From Sparassis latifolia (lineage: Eukaryota > Basidiomycota > Agaricomycetes > Polyporales > Sparassidaceae): 64,000 bases of DNA. The translations under genes and the position numbers were made by a program. The notes under the pieces were generated by a model that was given only the letters and a program-made list of their open reading frames with translations, made no database searches and had not been told where the DNA came from. Positions 10,745 to 23,632 of the stretch are shown in pieces (position 1 is the first letter of the stretch; each line of letters begins with the position of its first letter). The stretch is from the NCBI GenBank assembly GCA_018466975.1, contig JAENRS010000017.1:248001-312000 (forward strand), in the 5' to 3' direction.

Positions 10745-13700
10745 TGAGGTGATCTGGACAGACCCGAGCTGACTCGATCGACGAGTAGACAAATGTGGCG
10801 CATTCGAATGGCCTTACTGAATACGATACTCGTAAGTTGGACACGAACACATTTATTTCCGATGTTGGTGCAGATTCGAGATGCGGGATCTACCGTAATT
10901 GTTCTGTGTTTCGTCACCTTACGGAGTACCGGTAGGAATCATTAGAGCGCATTGTGATTAGCAAGGCTATCCAGCCGTCAGGTTTTTCACGTCCGCAGCT
11001 CATGAGGCTATCCGTTGTTGAAGCACGGCAGGAGTTTTTACTCATGCAATACGACGGCGGCGGCGACCACTCTTTTTGAACGCGTCCGAAGGCTGATGTT
11101 GTATCTGGTGTTTTTTCAAGGTACATACCACCGCGGTCATCTGCGACTACCAGGTTCTGCGGCTACCACCCCGGGAAGTGCGAAAGCCAACAATACATGA
11201 CCACTGCCTGCTCCGGCGCAGCTGCGTGCTGACTTGTTGTCCTGCCAGATCTCTTGACCTGGAGAGGAATAATACCTCTGCCAAGCTTGAGTACTCACGT
11301 GAACAAGCTAGTCATGGCTATTATTACCATGGAGGGCCGAGTGGTTTAACCGATGATAACTGTAGAAGGTAGTCAACAAGGTAGTCAACATTAGACGGCG
11401 CTGAAGCGAACGTTGGCGGGTCAGCGGCAGGAACGTTTACTCGCACAGCCGTGGTGAAGGTTGATCAATCGGGTGCCTCCTCTCCGATCCTTCCTTCTGT
11501 TGGGGAAACTATTATAAACCATCGAAAATAGCAGCGAACACATCCCTTGAGCGCGCTGCCTCGCGGTTCCGTCTTGCGTGCCGTGGCGATATGGGCAATC
11601 GGGAACCTGATTTGGATGTCGAAACGTTCAGTGCACATTTTATCTGGGGATTTCTTCAAAAAATGCAGGAGAAAGGGCAAGTGTGTATCAGAGACGTGCA
11701 CGGGGAGTTGGCTTCCGCAATAAAGATTGCATGTGAGGGGCACAGATTGAGGTGTCATACAATCCTGGCAGGGTGCTGCGGCACGTCGTAGCGTGAGCGT
11801 GAGGGATGGAGGAGGGTTAGGCTCCCAGTCAATCGGGTTTGATTTTCCAACCAATCTTCGACAGTTGTAAGGAGACAAAAAAATTCCGTTCACCCCACAA
11901 GAATTTGTTCTTCAACGTAATGGTAAAGTAGCAAGCCATGGACAGTCCCCACCAGGCGGCGATGGGCAGGCCTTGCCGGTGAGACGTTGAACAAGGTTTG
12001 GAGGATTGCTTATAGGCGCCCAGTTGGACGTTGGTTGGACGTTGACTGAACGTTTTGTACTTTGATTGAATGCTGACTGGAGGTCAGTTGCACGTTAAAT
12101 GGATGTACACTACGTGCAAGGCGTAGTTGCGCGTTAAGTATGGTCCATACAATTGCGCCGACGCCGCACAGTACTGAACGGCTGACTTGTAAGACTACCC
12201 CTCACACTTTAAGGCCCAATCTTTTATAAGGCTTTTTTCATCAATTAATCAAGTGCAACTGCATTACTCAACTTTAGAGACAACTCCCACAGTAGGATAC
12301 AATTCCCAGCATAATTCAGACATTCCGAACTCAAGATTATCCGATTTTTCTGCTTGTGGATGCAACGCTGAGCACTGAGGTAACGTTCAACTCTCAACTT
12401 TCGGGCGGCTAATGCGGGAACCTACTGAAAATGGAACACCACCTGACGTATTCCAGATTCCCACCTCGCCGTGCCGCCTCTTCAGGCTGCAAACACCTCT
12501 GCCGATTACTTAATTTATCTCCACATCAATACATAGTATAGTCCGAGCCCGAAGAAATGACACAAACAGAAAAAAGGGCTGGCAATGCAAGTATGAGGCT
12601 GTAGAAAAGCTCCACCAGCAAAATTAATCCTTTTGCGCGGACTTCTGAAAGGAATGAATCCGACAATATTTTATGAACCCCCTGCAGCCACCAAACCACA
12701 AGATCGCGACGCGGAGGTGGTCCGGCTGACTAATTGCTTGATTAGGAATCGTCCGCTTCCGAAACCGTTATCGCCAGACTACTGCCGCAACGTTGAGGCA
12801 GCAGAGGTCATAACCGCCAGGTCCAACGTTGAGGCCTTAACCGTCAGGTCCAACGAGCCTCAACGTTGGACCTGACGGTTATGACCTCGGCTGACAGCGT
12901 TGGAATAATTGATGAAAAATACCGTCATAATCTTTGGACCAAGAGCAATCAAGTCTGGCATGTCCAGGAATGAGGCATGCTTTTACAGCAGAAATCTGTA
13001 TCTGACTTAACTAGGTACTCTGAGGACGACTGATAATCCTCAGGTTGCCCTATTGGCATTCAATTGAAAGGTGTTAGTGTCTAACGTTCTAACACCTACT
13101 GTCCTCCCGATCAAGATCTTCCACGAACGACCATGGTTCCGGCGGAAATTCGTAGATGCTGTATGAGTCAATTGATTCGGTTCTGGCGACGGCAAGAACG
13201 TTTGACAATATGATGACTCTCACATAAGTGTACGGGGTCTCCATTGACGTTCCCTGTGACAATTATGTCTCCAGGTGTGACTGGACTGGACCTTGTGTTA
13301 GGTCACTGCGTGCATCTCAGTGCACCAGATCTGTGGGACGCGTTTCGGAGATCAACCTTTCGGTCCGAAATGGTTCAACCCCTGCAGCTTGTAGCAGACT
13401 CGGGGAATTCAGATCTAGTCATGGTATAGACCGCCAGAGTGTTGCAGTCGTCCCGGCCAATAGGTGCAAGGCTGCATCGGCAGTGGGTCTTTTCGCAGGT
13501 AAGCCAGGTCGTACTGCAATTCCCTGTAAGGAGATCCCAACTCTTATAGGTGCATGAACCTGTGCCACAGTACGCAACGTCTGGTCATCATTGGGTGCTA
13601 TAACTCCCCCTCGCCTCCAGCGGTTTGCAAGCGAATGTGACGGATCTGCGTCCAGCCCGGCATAATCTACACACCTGTCACTGATTTGAAAATGTGGTAT

Positions 13701-14127
13701 GTGAATAAAGATGCACTTTTTGTCTTACCGCTACTTTCGGCCCTTTTGCGTGCGTCTGAGACCTCAGGTTCAGATGTATTCGAAGACCTCTTATCCGACA
13801 ACCAAACACTGAGTCCGTCATACTGGAATCGGACATGCTCTACTTCCATGGGCATGCTCTGATGGAAGACATTGAACTCACAGTGACTGATGTCCTTGAA
13901 ACCCTAGTGATCTTGATGTGTAGCCTCATGTTCTCTGACTTCTAGGGGGAGACATGCACGGATTGAACTTTATTCTGTTCACAGAACAGGAATGCCTCGC
14001 AGACTGGGAGTCAAACAGACACCATGTCCGAGTCTATCCTGCAATAAAAAGATTATGACATATCCTCAGACCATTTAAATGTCCAAGATCACCGCGTCTC
14101 CAAGATTAGCGCTGCATCTGCAACACC
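10745..14127. other. Long gene-poor interval
   Basis: No gene is recognised in 3.4 kb. The interval has short TTGGACGTTG-type repeats near 12030-12060 and two GGTAGTCAACA repeats near 11370-11390. Its clearest structure is the hairpin at 12804-12888. Frames at 11465-11893 and 13228-13557 are open by chance as far as I can tell. Confidence 0.5.
12804..12888. repeat. 32-bp inverted repeat (hairpin) with a third internal copy
   Basis: The arm 12804-12835 is the reverse complement of 12857-12888 with a single mismatch in 32 bases. The spacer of 21 bases repeats part of the arm directly (ccgtcaggtccaacg). Weaker complementarity continues outside both arms for about 15-20 bases (caacgttg motifs), as if a longer palindrome were decaying. 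It could be the end of a small foldback element; no target-site duplication was found. Confidence 0.85.
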
Positions 14128-16357
14128 ATGGATGCCTCCGGTGAAGTCACGTCCGTTCACTCTCGATTGCTCTGTGCTGCGCCCATTGCAGGCCTAGTAT
14201 GTGCATCTTTCGTATCGCATATGGGCAGACGTCTTATATATCACTCAGCTGACATGGATATGTCTGAAGCGACAGTCTGTTCGAGGAAACCATACTGCCA
14301 TTGGTTACTGCCTCGCGTTCTCGTCGTTCTATCTCGCCAATAAGCAATTGCACACAACTCCCACCCCTTTGGTTTTTACTTGTCTCATCTTTGGCGTTCA
14401 TACGCTCTCAGTACTACTGTTCACTGTTGCATATCGACTATCGCCGTTCCATCCTCTTTTCACCTTCCCTGGCCCTCGTCTATGGTGGATCAGCAGTCTG
14501 CGACTCGGCTATATCTCGTTCAAGGGTAAGCGCCATCTCATATTGGACGAATTGCACAAAGTTTACGGCCCGTTTGTACGGATTGGTGAGCTTGGCGTAT
14601 TCACTGTTCATAAATTGTGGCTGAGATGCAGCAGGTCCAAATACATTGTCGATCAATACGCTATCTGCTGCCGCACTGTACAATGCGAACTACGACCTGG
14701 ACAAGAGCGAAGCGTACAACACACCTGGGCATCTGCCGGTCGTCGCTATATTCTTCAAGCAGCGCACTAAGAAACTCCATGCTGATCGAAAACGGATCTG
14801 GTCCACGGCGTTCACTGGGCCTGCGTGAGCTTCATCTTGTAGTGCATTTTAATTGTTTATAAATCTTGCGCCAGTGTGGTGCACTTCTTCCCTTTGCTAG
14901 AGCGGCGTACTAAGGAGTTAATGAAATGTATTGAATGGCGGCAAACGAGAGCCGAATCCAAGACAGTTGATCTCTCGGAATGCCTATGCCATTGGTCCTA
15001 CGATTTCATGGTATGCCAGCCTTTATCATGCTATATAATATACGGGTTTAATTCTGTGAACAGGGTGACATGGCTTTCGGAGGGTGCAATGATCTGGTTT
15101 GTATGACCCACATTTCAATTTTCGTCGACTGAGCTGCTTGTTTTGTAGGAACTGATGAAACGCGGTGATCCCGACGATTTAGTCATGGGCGGGAAGAGGG
15201 CAACGATCGCTCTATACAGGCATGTGGTAGCCGAATCGTTTAGTCATTCTCAGCCCCTTGACGTTTCTGTAGCGCTGGTCAATCGCCTTGGCTCGCGGAC
15301 ATCATCTGGTACCTACCGCTGGGAAGGTCCTGGGTCCGCCTCCGTAACATTGCCGCAACAATGATGCAAACACGTATCAAGGCGGACAAGAACATAGCCG
15401 CGAAAGATATCAGCTCTTATCTGGTAAGCTACTGAGACATATAACCTCATTTTGGACGCGACGCCACCTGCCATTAGTTCGCCGGCGATCCTCGCTCAGG
15501 CCAAAAAATCTCAGCGAAGGACCTTGAAGCGGATGCCGCGCTAGCAATCCAAGGAGGTGAGACATGATCAGCACCCGTCACTTATTACTATTTACTGACA
15601 TTTGAATAATATTTTCAGGGTCAGATAATACTGCAATGACCATGTCGCTCGTATTCTACTTCATACTCTCGCAACCAAAGTACTACAAAATGTTGCAAGC
15701 TGAGCTCGATGCCGCGTTCACGGATCCCGCTGGCCTACTCGACTCTTCGAAGCTGGCAAATCTTCCTTTCCTGAATGCAGTCCTCAGTGAGACCCTCCGT
15801 CTGGGTACTCCTTTCTTCCTTCCTCGAATTGTTCCGCCGAGTGGCCTCACTTTGGAAGGCCGTTTTATTCCTGGAGGAACGATCGTTGCCGTCGCGGCGT
15901 ATTCTCAGCAGACTAGTCCGGCTAACTTCTATCCCGCTCCTTTGGTGAGTGCACGTACCGGTACTCAAAGCCCAGTTACTCATAATATATGTCCCTAGGA
16001 CTTCCTCCCAGAGAGATGGCTTCCCGGAGGGCTTGGACCTGAGTCAATTACCGAGAGAACGGCACTCATGTCATTCTCCTCCGGTAACATCTTTACACTA
16101 CCCATCGCTTCCACTCAGCTGACCACTGAACACACATCTTAGGACCTCACGTGTGCGTTGCCAAAGCCTTTGCCTACCAGGAGATGCGTTTCGTAACTGC
16201 TCGCTTGGTACTTGCGCATGACATGAAATTGGAAGAGGGTTTTGACGCCAAGGCATACCGCGATGGGATCTTAAACATGCGCACAACGGTCTTGCAGAGT
16301 CCTCTCATGGTCAAAGCCGCGAAACGGCGAGGATTTGATCTTGCGAAGCTTGGCTGA
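14128..16357 (+). CDS. Cytochrome P450 monooxygenase, 563 aa, 11 exons
   Basis: Exons: 14128-14196, 14249-14585, 14635-14824, 14875-15010, 15064-15096, 15149-15219, 15273-15423, 15478-15556, 15619-15944, 15999-16083, 16143-16357. The total is 1,692 nt with no internal stop. A hydrophobic N-terminal stretch (about residues 25-75) fits an ER membrane anchor. It is followed by the proline-rich FPGPR hinge, the I-helix GGSDNTA (355-361), the K-helix E413TLR416 and the heme loop F490SSGPHVC497VA, with Cys497 as the iron ligand. The usual glycine two places after the cysteine is alanine. In the family, these ER enzymes use NADPH-P450 reductase to insert one oxygen atom into a substrate; the substrate here is unknown. 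The first intron (14197-14248) is the least certain. The intron at 15220-15272 has a GC donor. An acyltransferase remnant follows about 0.7 kb downstream. Confidence 0.93.
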
Positions 16358-17039
16358 ATGGAATATGTACTCGCTGCTCCTGTGCCAACACGTTAGGAGC
16401 TTTTCTTACCCTTATCTACCAGAGGAGTGCTCTTACCATCTTGTTTTCTCCTGATGCTACTTCGCTATATGGCTGCGAATCTGTTCGTAGTCTTGCACTG
16501 TACAGTAACCTTAGTGAATGACCTTTTGACTTAGGCAAGTCGGGCAGAAGCCAGAGCACGGTTTCACACAGAAGTGTCAACGGAGCCAGCCGCCATCGTA
16601 CTCCAACAGAGGCATGAAGAGCCAAAATAAGGAAAACCACCATGTGCTAGTCATACAGTTCATGCAGTTCCGACCTTGTTCAGTCCAAGGCCTGTATTTA
16701 CATCTCCTGTCCCCAGTAAATGCCGCAAAATTTGGTATACACAGTGTAGAACCGGTCAGTGATATATCCAAACTTTGTTTCTATCACACTATGAAGACTG
16801 AAGGTGGTGATTTTCACTGTGTGTTTTTGATGAAAATCACCATGTACAGTACTGTAGTCTCCTAACCAGATGTTCAGTGAGCAACCTGGTGGTTATTAAA
16901 TTGGGCGTTTTGAGATGTTGGGTCGCTCACGAGAACATCTGGTGAATTTTGTATAGAGGAGGGGGGGATGTCACATGGGCATGACCTCAGCCAAAACTCG
17001 AAACATCCCAACCTGAGCGCGGCACGGGTCACTGATGCC
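16358..17039. other. Intergenic, with a small hairpin
   Basis: No gene is seen. At 16806-16841 an 11-bp perfect inverted repeat (ggtgattttca) flanks a 14-base loop. Nearby AT-rich sequence could be the P450 3' end. Confidence 0.5.
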
Positions 17040-17235
17040 TCAAATATGGTCCAAGGTACATACCGCGCAGCAGAGCATGGCTGAGGCGAGTGACTGGGCA
17101 GAACGTGTCGTCCGTCTTGCCGAGGAACACCAGACCTCGATAGTCTCCGCGTCGAAGTGGGCAAGAAAGTGATCCCTGAGCCTCATGGCGACCAGACATT
17201 TCTGTACATTGCCGGTCGCTCTGACCTCGCATTGT
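17040..17235 (+). pseudogene. Fragment related to the HxxxD acyltransferase at 57.8 kb
   Basis: One frame reads ASDWAERVVRLAEEH at about 17072-17120. Another, after a frame change, reads VEVGKKVIPEPHGDQTFLYI at about 17153-17210, followed by AGRSDL. These align in order with the intact gene at 57815-59524, which has DWAERTVRLVEGTPDL and then ELGKKAIPETNGDQTFLYIV. Only about 60 residues are covered; the catalytic HxxxD that should follow about 20 residues later is absent. It is therefore a dead fragment of a paralog, lying immediately downstream of the P450. Confidence 0.8.
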
Positions 17236-18219
17236 GATTGGAATAGTGGATGTATGATAGCTGTACACAGTCAATTGTGCGTTATGAAAAGTTCCGGCCA
17301 TATAGATGAACTTGCCCCAGTGCATGACTGCGGACGAACTCCTAAAGCCAAATTTATATTCCTGAGCGACAAGCAAATATTCGGACCCACGGACTCTTGC
17401 GATGATATACACAACAGGAAGTTGTGGACACATTGTCCTACCTGCCTGTCAAATTGTACATCAGTGGATGAAACGGATTCACAGATCGAGAACACACAGT
17501 ACCAATGGGGAGTGTGGCATAGAACATTGTAACAACCGTGTCCTCAACGGTAGGTCAGGGCAAATTAAATGGAGAAAGTTCAAGAACCTGAAGCGATGAA
17601 GTCGTTGGCGACAACGAAGCCTTTCGAATTGATAAATGGTGGACGTTCACCATGGTGTATCGACTCCTACCTCTTCTCGCATTATGGTCACCATACGAAT
17701 GCAGGATGCAATGCTTACTTAGTGTGAACGTTAGGATGCGTGAAAACAATGAACGACGGCCCGTAGTAAAGTATGCCGCCGTGCATGGTGTTAGTCGGGA
17801 AGTTAAAGCATTCTGTGCTCACCTTTGTGTGCGCGTGGATAATTGACGAGATCGGTATAAATTCCGAGAGATCTGCCTCGTCTCACATGGTACAATACAT
17901 GTTACTAGTAACAGCGAACACGAACACCACTCCCTTTTATCCTTCACATTAGTATATCGTGTCGGTATATCCACCGTCACCTCGCTACTTCGTCTATCGA
18001 GACCTTGCTCATGGCCTTGACAAGCGGGGTCGAGCCCTCGGACTGCTTGGACACATCGTCCTCCGCGAGGGAAGCCTCCGAACTGCTGCCGTAATGCAGC
18101 ACAGAACGGTCCTGGAAAAAGGTCAGGCCACAATAGTAGGGTGACGGCGGGTACCGCATCTCACCTCGTTGACAATTTCCTGGGAGATAACGGTCAGCAT
18201 GCGGTCAATTCAGCGATGG
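17236..18219. other. Intergenic between acyltransferase remnant and kinase
   Basis: Only short, unrecognised frames are present. The 3' untranslated region of the kinase on the minus strand should lie at its right edge. Confidence 0.4.
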
Positions 18220-19942
18220 CTATGAACGCCGCACCTTCTCGGATTCTTCCATGTACTGCTGTAAATTGGCGCCGAGCCGTTGATGGGTGGGAGACATCTG
18301 CACAAGAGAAGACATCCTCTTCATCGCCATCATGGAGAACACTGCTTTGCGGACTGGTAACATGCGCAGCACAATGCACTTTGTCAGCAACCTGTCCAGT
18401 TCCGCTTCTCAGGGAAGAATCGAAAGTACAACGTACATGTCCTCCTGGCGTCGAAGTGCTTCTGAATGTGTGGGAGCAAGTCCGTCGGGCCACCGTGCGG
18501 GCTCTCGGGGTCGGGCACGAAGTGCGGGCGCTCGTCCGCGAGCCACTTGTGCTCGAGCATCTCCTCCGCCGTGGGCCGTGACACAGGATCTATCGTCAGA
18601 CATTCGGACACGAAGTTTCGTGCGGTCTCTGAGACGTTCGCCCAGTACTCCTCTGTAGGTCCAGCGGGCACAATGAGCACGCGTGTCAGAGAGCGGACTT
18701 TGTGGCATACCGGGCTCAAACTTGTAATCACCAGCGACGATCGCCTCCATCTCCAGCTGTTGGGTATCGCGGTCGAAGGGTGTGTATCCTAAACCAAACG
18801 TGAGGCACATTCCGCGTAAAATCGGAACAAATCATACCGCAGAGAAGGAAATAGGTGATAACGCCCATTGCCCAGATGTCGACAGGCTTTCCGTGCCCGG
18901 CTATACAACGTAAGAAAGACTGCAATTTACAACAGATACGAATTCACTTTTCTTGAAAATTTCGGGGGCCATGTACTGGTGACAAAATGGTAAGATCAAG
19001 GCGGTAGTGTGTAAAATGAGCACACTTACGCCCGGTGTACCGCAGATCTCCGTCAGAAGCTGCAATTTCTCCTCTTCCATGACTCTACTGAGACCAAAGT
19101 CGGCAATCATGATGTCTGCGTCTTCTTCTTTCGTCCTGAATAAAAGATTTTCCGGTTTGAGATCTAACAATGTTGTAATGAGTTCCGTGATGAGGATTCG
19201 GAATATAGACATGGATGTTGTTTGTAGTACCTCTGTGAACAATCCCACAACCATGAATATATTTCACCGCCCCGAAAATAGTCCTGATCAAGGAAGCAGC
19301 ATCACTGAGACCAAGCGAGTTAGTAGCAAATAACCGATCGAGTGGACGATGGCGTACGCCTCATAATAATTTCCTTTAGCACATATCCGGTCGAAGAGCT
19401 CCCCTCCTGTGCAGAGGTCAAAGCAGAGATAGAGGTTGTGAGCGGTCTGAGAAAATTCTTGTGATCAGCCTTCTACTCCGACGCGCTGCACAGCACGACG
19501 ACTAAGCGCGGGCATACCTCAAAGTAGTCGTGCAAGGTGACTATATTCTTGTGACCCTTCGACACTCGCTTCAACACCGCGATCTCGTTCCGGACCTATC
19601 AACGCATGAGTAAGGATAAGCTTATGCCTGACATCAACGAAATGGGGGAGGAAGCCGGTAGATGTCGAGAATCTCCCCATCGCTACAATAGACATAGGAG
19701 CCTGCAGGAAATGGGCATAGCAACGTACCATGTACTCTCTCCCCTCCATGAGCTTCTTGTTGATAACCTTACAAGCATAGCGTACGCCCGTCTTGATATG
19801 GACTGCTTCCTTCACAATGGCATAAGTGCCGCTGCCGAGAGTCCTTCCCGTCCGATACTACCTGATATCAGCCGCGGCAACTGCTGTGAAACCACGGCCA
19901 CGTGCTCACCTGGCAAGGAACCGTAGGGGGAGTGCTGGGCAT
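18220..19942 (-). CDS. Ca2+/calmodulin-dependent protein kinase, 351 aa
   Basis: Eleven exons: 19942-19910, 19857-19729, 19595-19518, 19446-19358, 19304-19231, 19163-19030, 18975-18948, 18900-18838, 18788-18711, 18652-18437, 18353-18220. The total is 1,056 nt without a stop. All kinase landmarks are present: glycine loop G19SGTYAIV26, lysine K41 in YACKVI, catalytic H133RD135, D156FG158 and the activation segment end M181APE184. DIWAMGVITYFLLCGYTPFD is typical of the CAMK group. The C-terminal helix RKAVFSMMAMKRMSS, about 308-322, is basic and hydrophobic as expected for the overlapping autoinhibitory and calmodulin-binding segment. In the family, Ca2+/calmodulin binding relieves inhibition so that serine/threonine substrates are phosphorylated in the cytosol. 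It belongs to the CaMKI-like fungal kinases. The intron at 19596-19728 is longer than the rest. Confidence 0.95.
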
Positions 19943-21362
19943 TGTCGCAGATGAAATCTGGAGGCGAGATGGTGGAGGATGGAGAGTACGAAGAGGGTGA
20001 TGGACAGGATAGATTGTATAGTAGAGGGTTTATAGTAGCGGTGTATACAAAAATAGTACCCGGGGCAATGCCCTATAAACGCGGACTTACCAAATTGGCT
20101 ATGCTGTACCCCTTGAAGATCGAGGAGATCTCCTTGCGGCTGCGGCTCTTTGCCTCTCCTCTCTCGCCGCAGCAGCCAGAGCCGCGGTGGCTGAGAGCAG
20201 ACTGCAGGCCCACCGTACACCTCTATCACTTCGTGCCATGGTCCCATCATGCACTGCCCACCGAGCTCTCTGTATCTGTTGTAATTCTGCCCGTTAGCTC
20301 TGTGTGATGCTTTTTGCTATGCACTGACTTGGACTCCGTCTGTCAAATTCCGAATGGAATGCGGATTATTCTGGCGTCGAATCATGATACCTACGGTCGA
20401 TGGTATGATAGTGTTGCTGATTCACTGTATCACTTCTGAAGCAAGTTGGCAGACCCCTCCGTTACCTCTATGACGAACGTGATTCTTTTGTTAGGTGCGA
20501 TATCTATTCCAGTCCTTTGTGATGACGATTACAGAGCATATCACTTCCGCAAGCTAGTGTGCTGTGCATTCTTACTGTGATAATCGGGGACAGCAAGCCC
20601 GGAGTTTATGATACTGATCGCCAACTTGCAGTTCGTATGCGTCAATTCCAGACCAGGAGGATCGGACTAGTACTCTTCGGACTACCATATCAACTTTGGC
20701 CGTGGTTGAATGAACTGTACGCATCATGTGTACTCCAGCTGGGCGGTCACGGTTATTCCCAAACTCGCATTTCCCGGTTGTTCTCAATCAATCTCTCCAG
20801 TCAATTTCCAGTGGCAGTGTAGAATCTCCAGCACGTCGGGCAAACGAAGAGAGCCGGATTGCAGTCGTGCTTTTCAATGAAGCCTCTCGATGTACATACG
20901 ATCTAATCGTTTCCCAAGTATCGTAGTCCTGGAGCCACAACGTCCTACGTTTATCCTCTTAGACACCAGGTCCGTCGGGCGTATATCGTCCGAACCCTCG
21001 ACATATTTAGTACCCACGCACTGCGCCCAGGAAGAGATGCTTGGTAAGACTGACCGGGATGCTCTCACTCGCTGCCCTCTCTTCCACAGCTCAAATGGTG
21101 TTCCTCAGTCTTCAATCAATGGTCATATTTTCTTCTATAGTGCTGTTGTTCTGTGAGATGCAAGTGAGATGCGCCATAATTTTTTAACTTTTAGATAGAC
21201 AATGCTCCCGCCGGGCCGGGCTAGCAAAATTACGCACGTGATCTGGGGTGGGAGTAAATGACTTGCGAACGACCGTGATTCCGCCGCTTCACAGGCTGCA
21301 GCCAGTTCGGGGCGTGTTATATAGCCAGCACACGCTGTTTCTCAGCTTCAGATTTGCCCGCG
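19943..21362. other. Divergent intergenic region between kinase and isocitrate dehydrogenase
   Basis: About 1.4 kb that should hold the promoters of both outward-facing genes. No recognised protein and no clear TATA element could be supported. Confidence 0.4.
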
Positions 21363-23632
21363 ATGGTTGTGTTCGTGCGCTCTATTTCTTGCGGTCTGCG
21401 CCAGTCCAGGACTGCCACCGTGCCTCTACTCCGACGCGGGTTTGCGAACAGCGTCTCCAGGTTGCGTACGTGTCTGTTTCGCCTTATCACCGATTCTACC
21501 AGTCGCTGACGCTCACACGAACCTTGGCGTCGAATATGGGACCCCTGGCGCGCGTTTCTGACTTTTTACCCCGGTTCCGTCTCTCGGCACGTCCCAATCG
21601 AATGCAGAGGACAAGATTGTCGTCAAGCACCCAGTGGTGGAGCTTGATGGCGATGAGATGACCAGGATCATCTGGAAGAAGATTAGGGAAGAGGTGTGTT
21701 TTAGCTTAATCCTCAGCGAAGGCGTCTTCATTGGCATCGGCCATGTAGCTCATTCTGCCGTACCTTCAACTGGACATCAAGTATTTTGACCTTGGTCTGG
21801 AGCATCGTGATGCGGTGGGTGTCTACTTTTTTACTCGTCTTCACAGTCCCGCATTGCCGTCACCGTTACGTTGATCACGGATGAGAGCATACCAACTTGT
21901 GAGAATCTCCGGCCAGCTTCGACGGTTATCTGAGCACGTTCGCGTGTTAGAGATTTATGAACGATGGATTCGGTGAATAGGTCTGACGCCAGTGAAGCAC
22001 TTGTGGTGCTATTCCCATCTTTTTACCAGCTTTTGTTTCGTTTTGTTTTCATGTTTTCATGTGCATTGTACTGCGATTTAAACGTAGAACTAACAGTTGT
22101 TTATAACCGGGCAATATTCTCATGGATCAGGGCGGTTCATATCCACTCTGTTGGGCTCGCACAATTGGATAGTTTATACCACAGTGACGGTCATGACTTG
22201 TCTCCCATGCATCTCTTGCTCATCTGTGTTACCGTCACTCACTGCTTTGGCGCGTGCTGATACTTGCGCGACTGACAGACGAACGACCAAGTAACGGTGG
22301 AGTCGGCAGAGGCGATCCTGAGGTACAACGTCGGAATCAAGTGTGCCACGATCACGCCGGACGAGGCGCGGGTGAAGGAGTTCAAACTGAAGCAAATGTG
22401 GCGGAGCCCAAACGGAACGATTAGGAACATCCTTGGGGGTACAGTTTTTCGTGAACCAATTATCCTGAAGAGCGTCCCGCGCCCCATTCCGGGGTGGAAG
22501 AATCCCATCGTGATCGGTCGACATGCGTTCGGAGACCAGGTATGTGCGGAACTTCGGTCGTCGCGTGGGCTGCGCGCTGACGCGGGTCGCAGTATCGGTC
22601 AACGGACATAATTGTGCCAGGGCCAGGGAAGCTGCAGCTAGTTTACACGCCCGCGGACGGGAGCAAGGGGGCGACGTACGATGTATACGACTTTAAGGGC
22701 AAAGGCGTCGCGATGAGCATGTACAACACAGACGACGTGCGTATACGCGGTGGCTCGTCGAGCTACTGGACTCACAAAGCTCGCAGTCGATCACGGGCTT
22801 CGCGCATTCGTCGTTCAAGATGGCGCTGGCCAAGAAGCTGCCGCTATTCATGTCAACAAAGAACACGATCCTGAAGAAGTACGATGGACGATTCAAGGAC
22901 ATTTTCCAAGAGGTCTACGAAGCGTAGGGCGTTCTCACTCTGCACAAAACCTATGACTAACCTCCCGGTCTTTCAGGCAATATAAAAAAGGCTTTGAGGC
23001 CGCAGGCATCTACTACGAGCACCGCCTGATCGACGACATGGTCGCGCAGGCGATCAAGTCCTCGGGCGGGTTCGTCTGGGCGTGCAAGAACTACGACGGC
23101 GACGTGCAGTCTGACATTCTTGCCCAGGGCTTCGGCAGCTTGGGCATGATGACCAGTGAGCTGATCACACCGGACGGAAAGACCATTGAAAGCGAGGCTG
23201 CGCACGGTAAGTCCCGTACAGCTCACACTTGACACATCTAAATGTGTATTTTTACAGGCACTGTGACACGCCATTACCGCGAGTATCAGAAAGGCCGCGA
23301 GACATCTACCAACCCCGTCGCTTCCATTTTCGCATGGACCCGTGGTCTACTGCACCGTGCGAAACTTGATGGTAACGACGCACTGAGCGCGTTCTGCCAG
23401 GACCTCGAGTCGGCGTGCGTGGAGGTAATCGATGAGGACGGTGTCATGACGAAGGATCTCGCACTCGCGATACACGGGAAGGACATGAAGCGCGAGCACT
23501 GGGTCGTTACTAACGTGTACATGGATGCGGTTCATGTGCGTACTACTATTGCGCGCCGCAGATTGCTACTGACCACCGCACAATGTTCAGGACAAGTTGA
23601 GGAAGAAGATGGAGGCACGAGCGAAGGCTTAG
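21363..23632 (+). CDS. IDP1: NADP-dependent isocitrate dehydrogenase, mitochondrial, 448 aa
   Basis: Preferred exons: 21363-21465, 21608-21693, 21749-21814, 22279-22539, 22593-22736, 22787-22923, 22977-23206, 23258-23535, 23591-23632 (1,347 nt). The enzyme turns isocitrate into 2-oxoglutarate and CO2 and makes NADPH. The signature runs are [64 protein letters not shown], the [10 protein letters not shown] metal/substrate segment, [10 protein letters not shown] and [17 protein letters not shown]. The N-terminus [25 protein letters not shown] is arginine- and serine-rich without acidic residues, as in a mitochondrial presequence. The exon 1-2 junction is the uncertain point, since other splice choices change a few residues there. 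Two introns are long for this locus: 142 nt (21466-21607) and 464 nt (21815-22278). Confidence 0.93.

Noticed and set aside
11331..11400. Possible tRNA: gggccgagtggtttaa resembles a serine/leucine D-arm
   Set aside because: No matching acceptor stem, no credible anticodon arm and no T-arm (ggttcga) follow.
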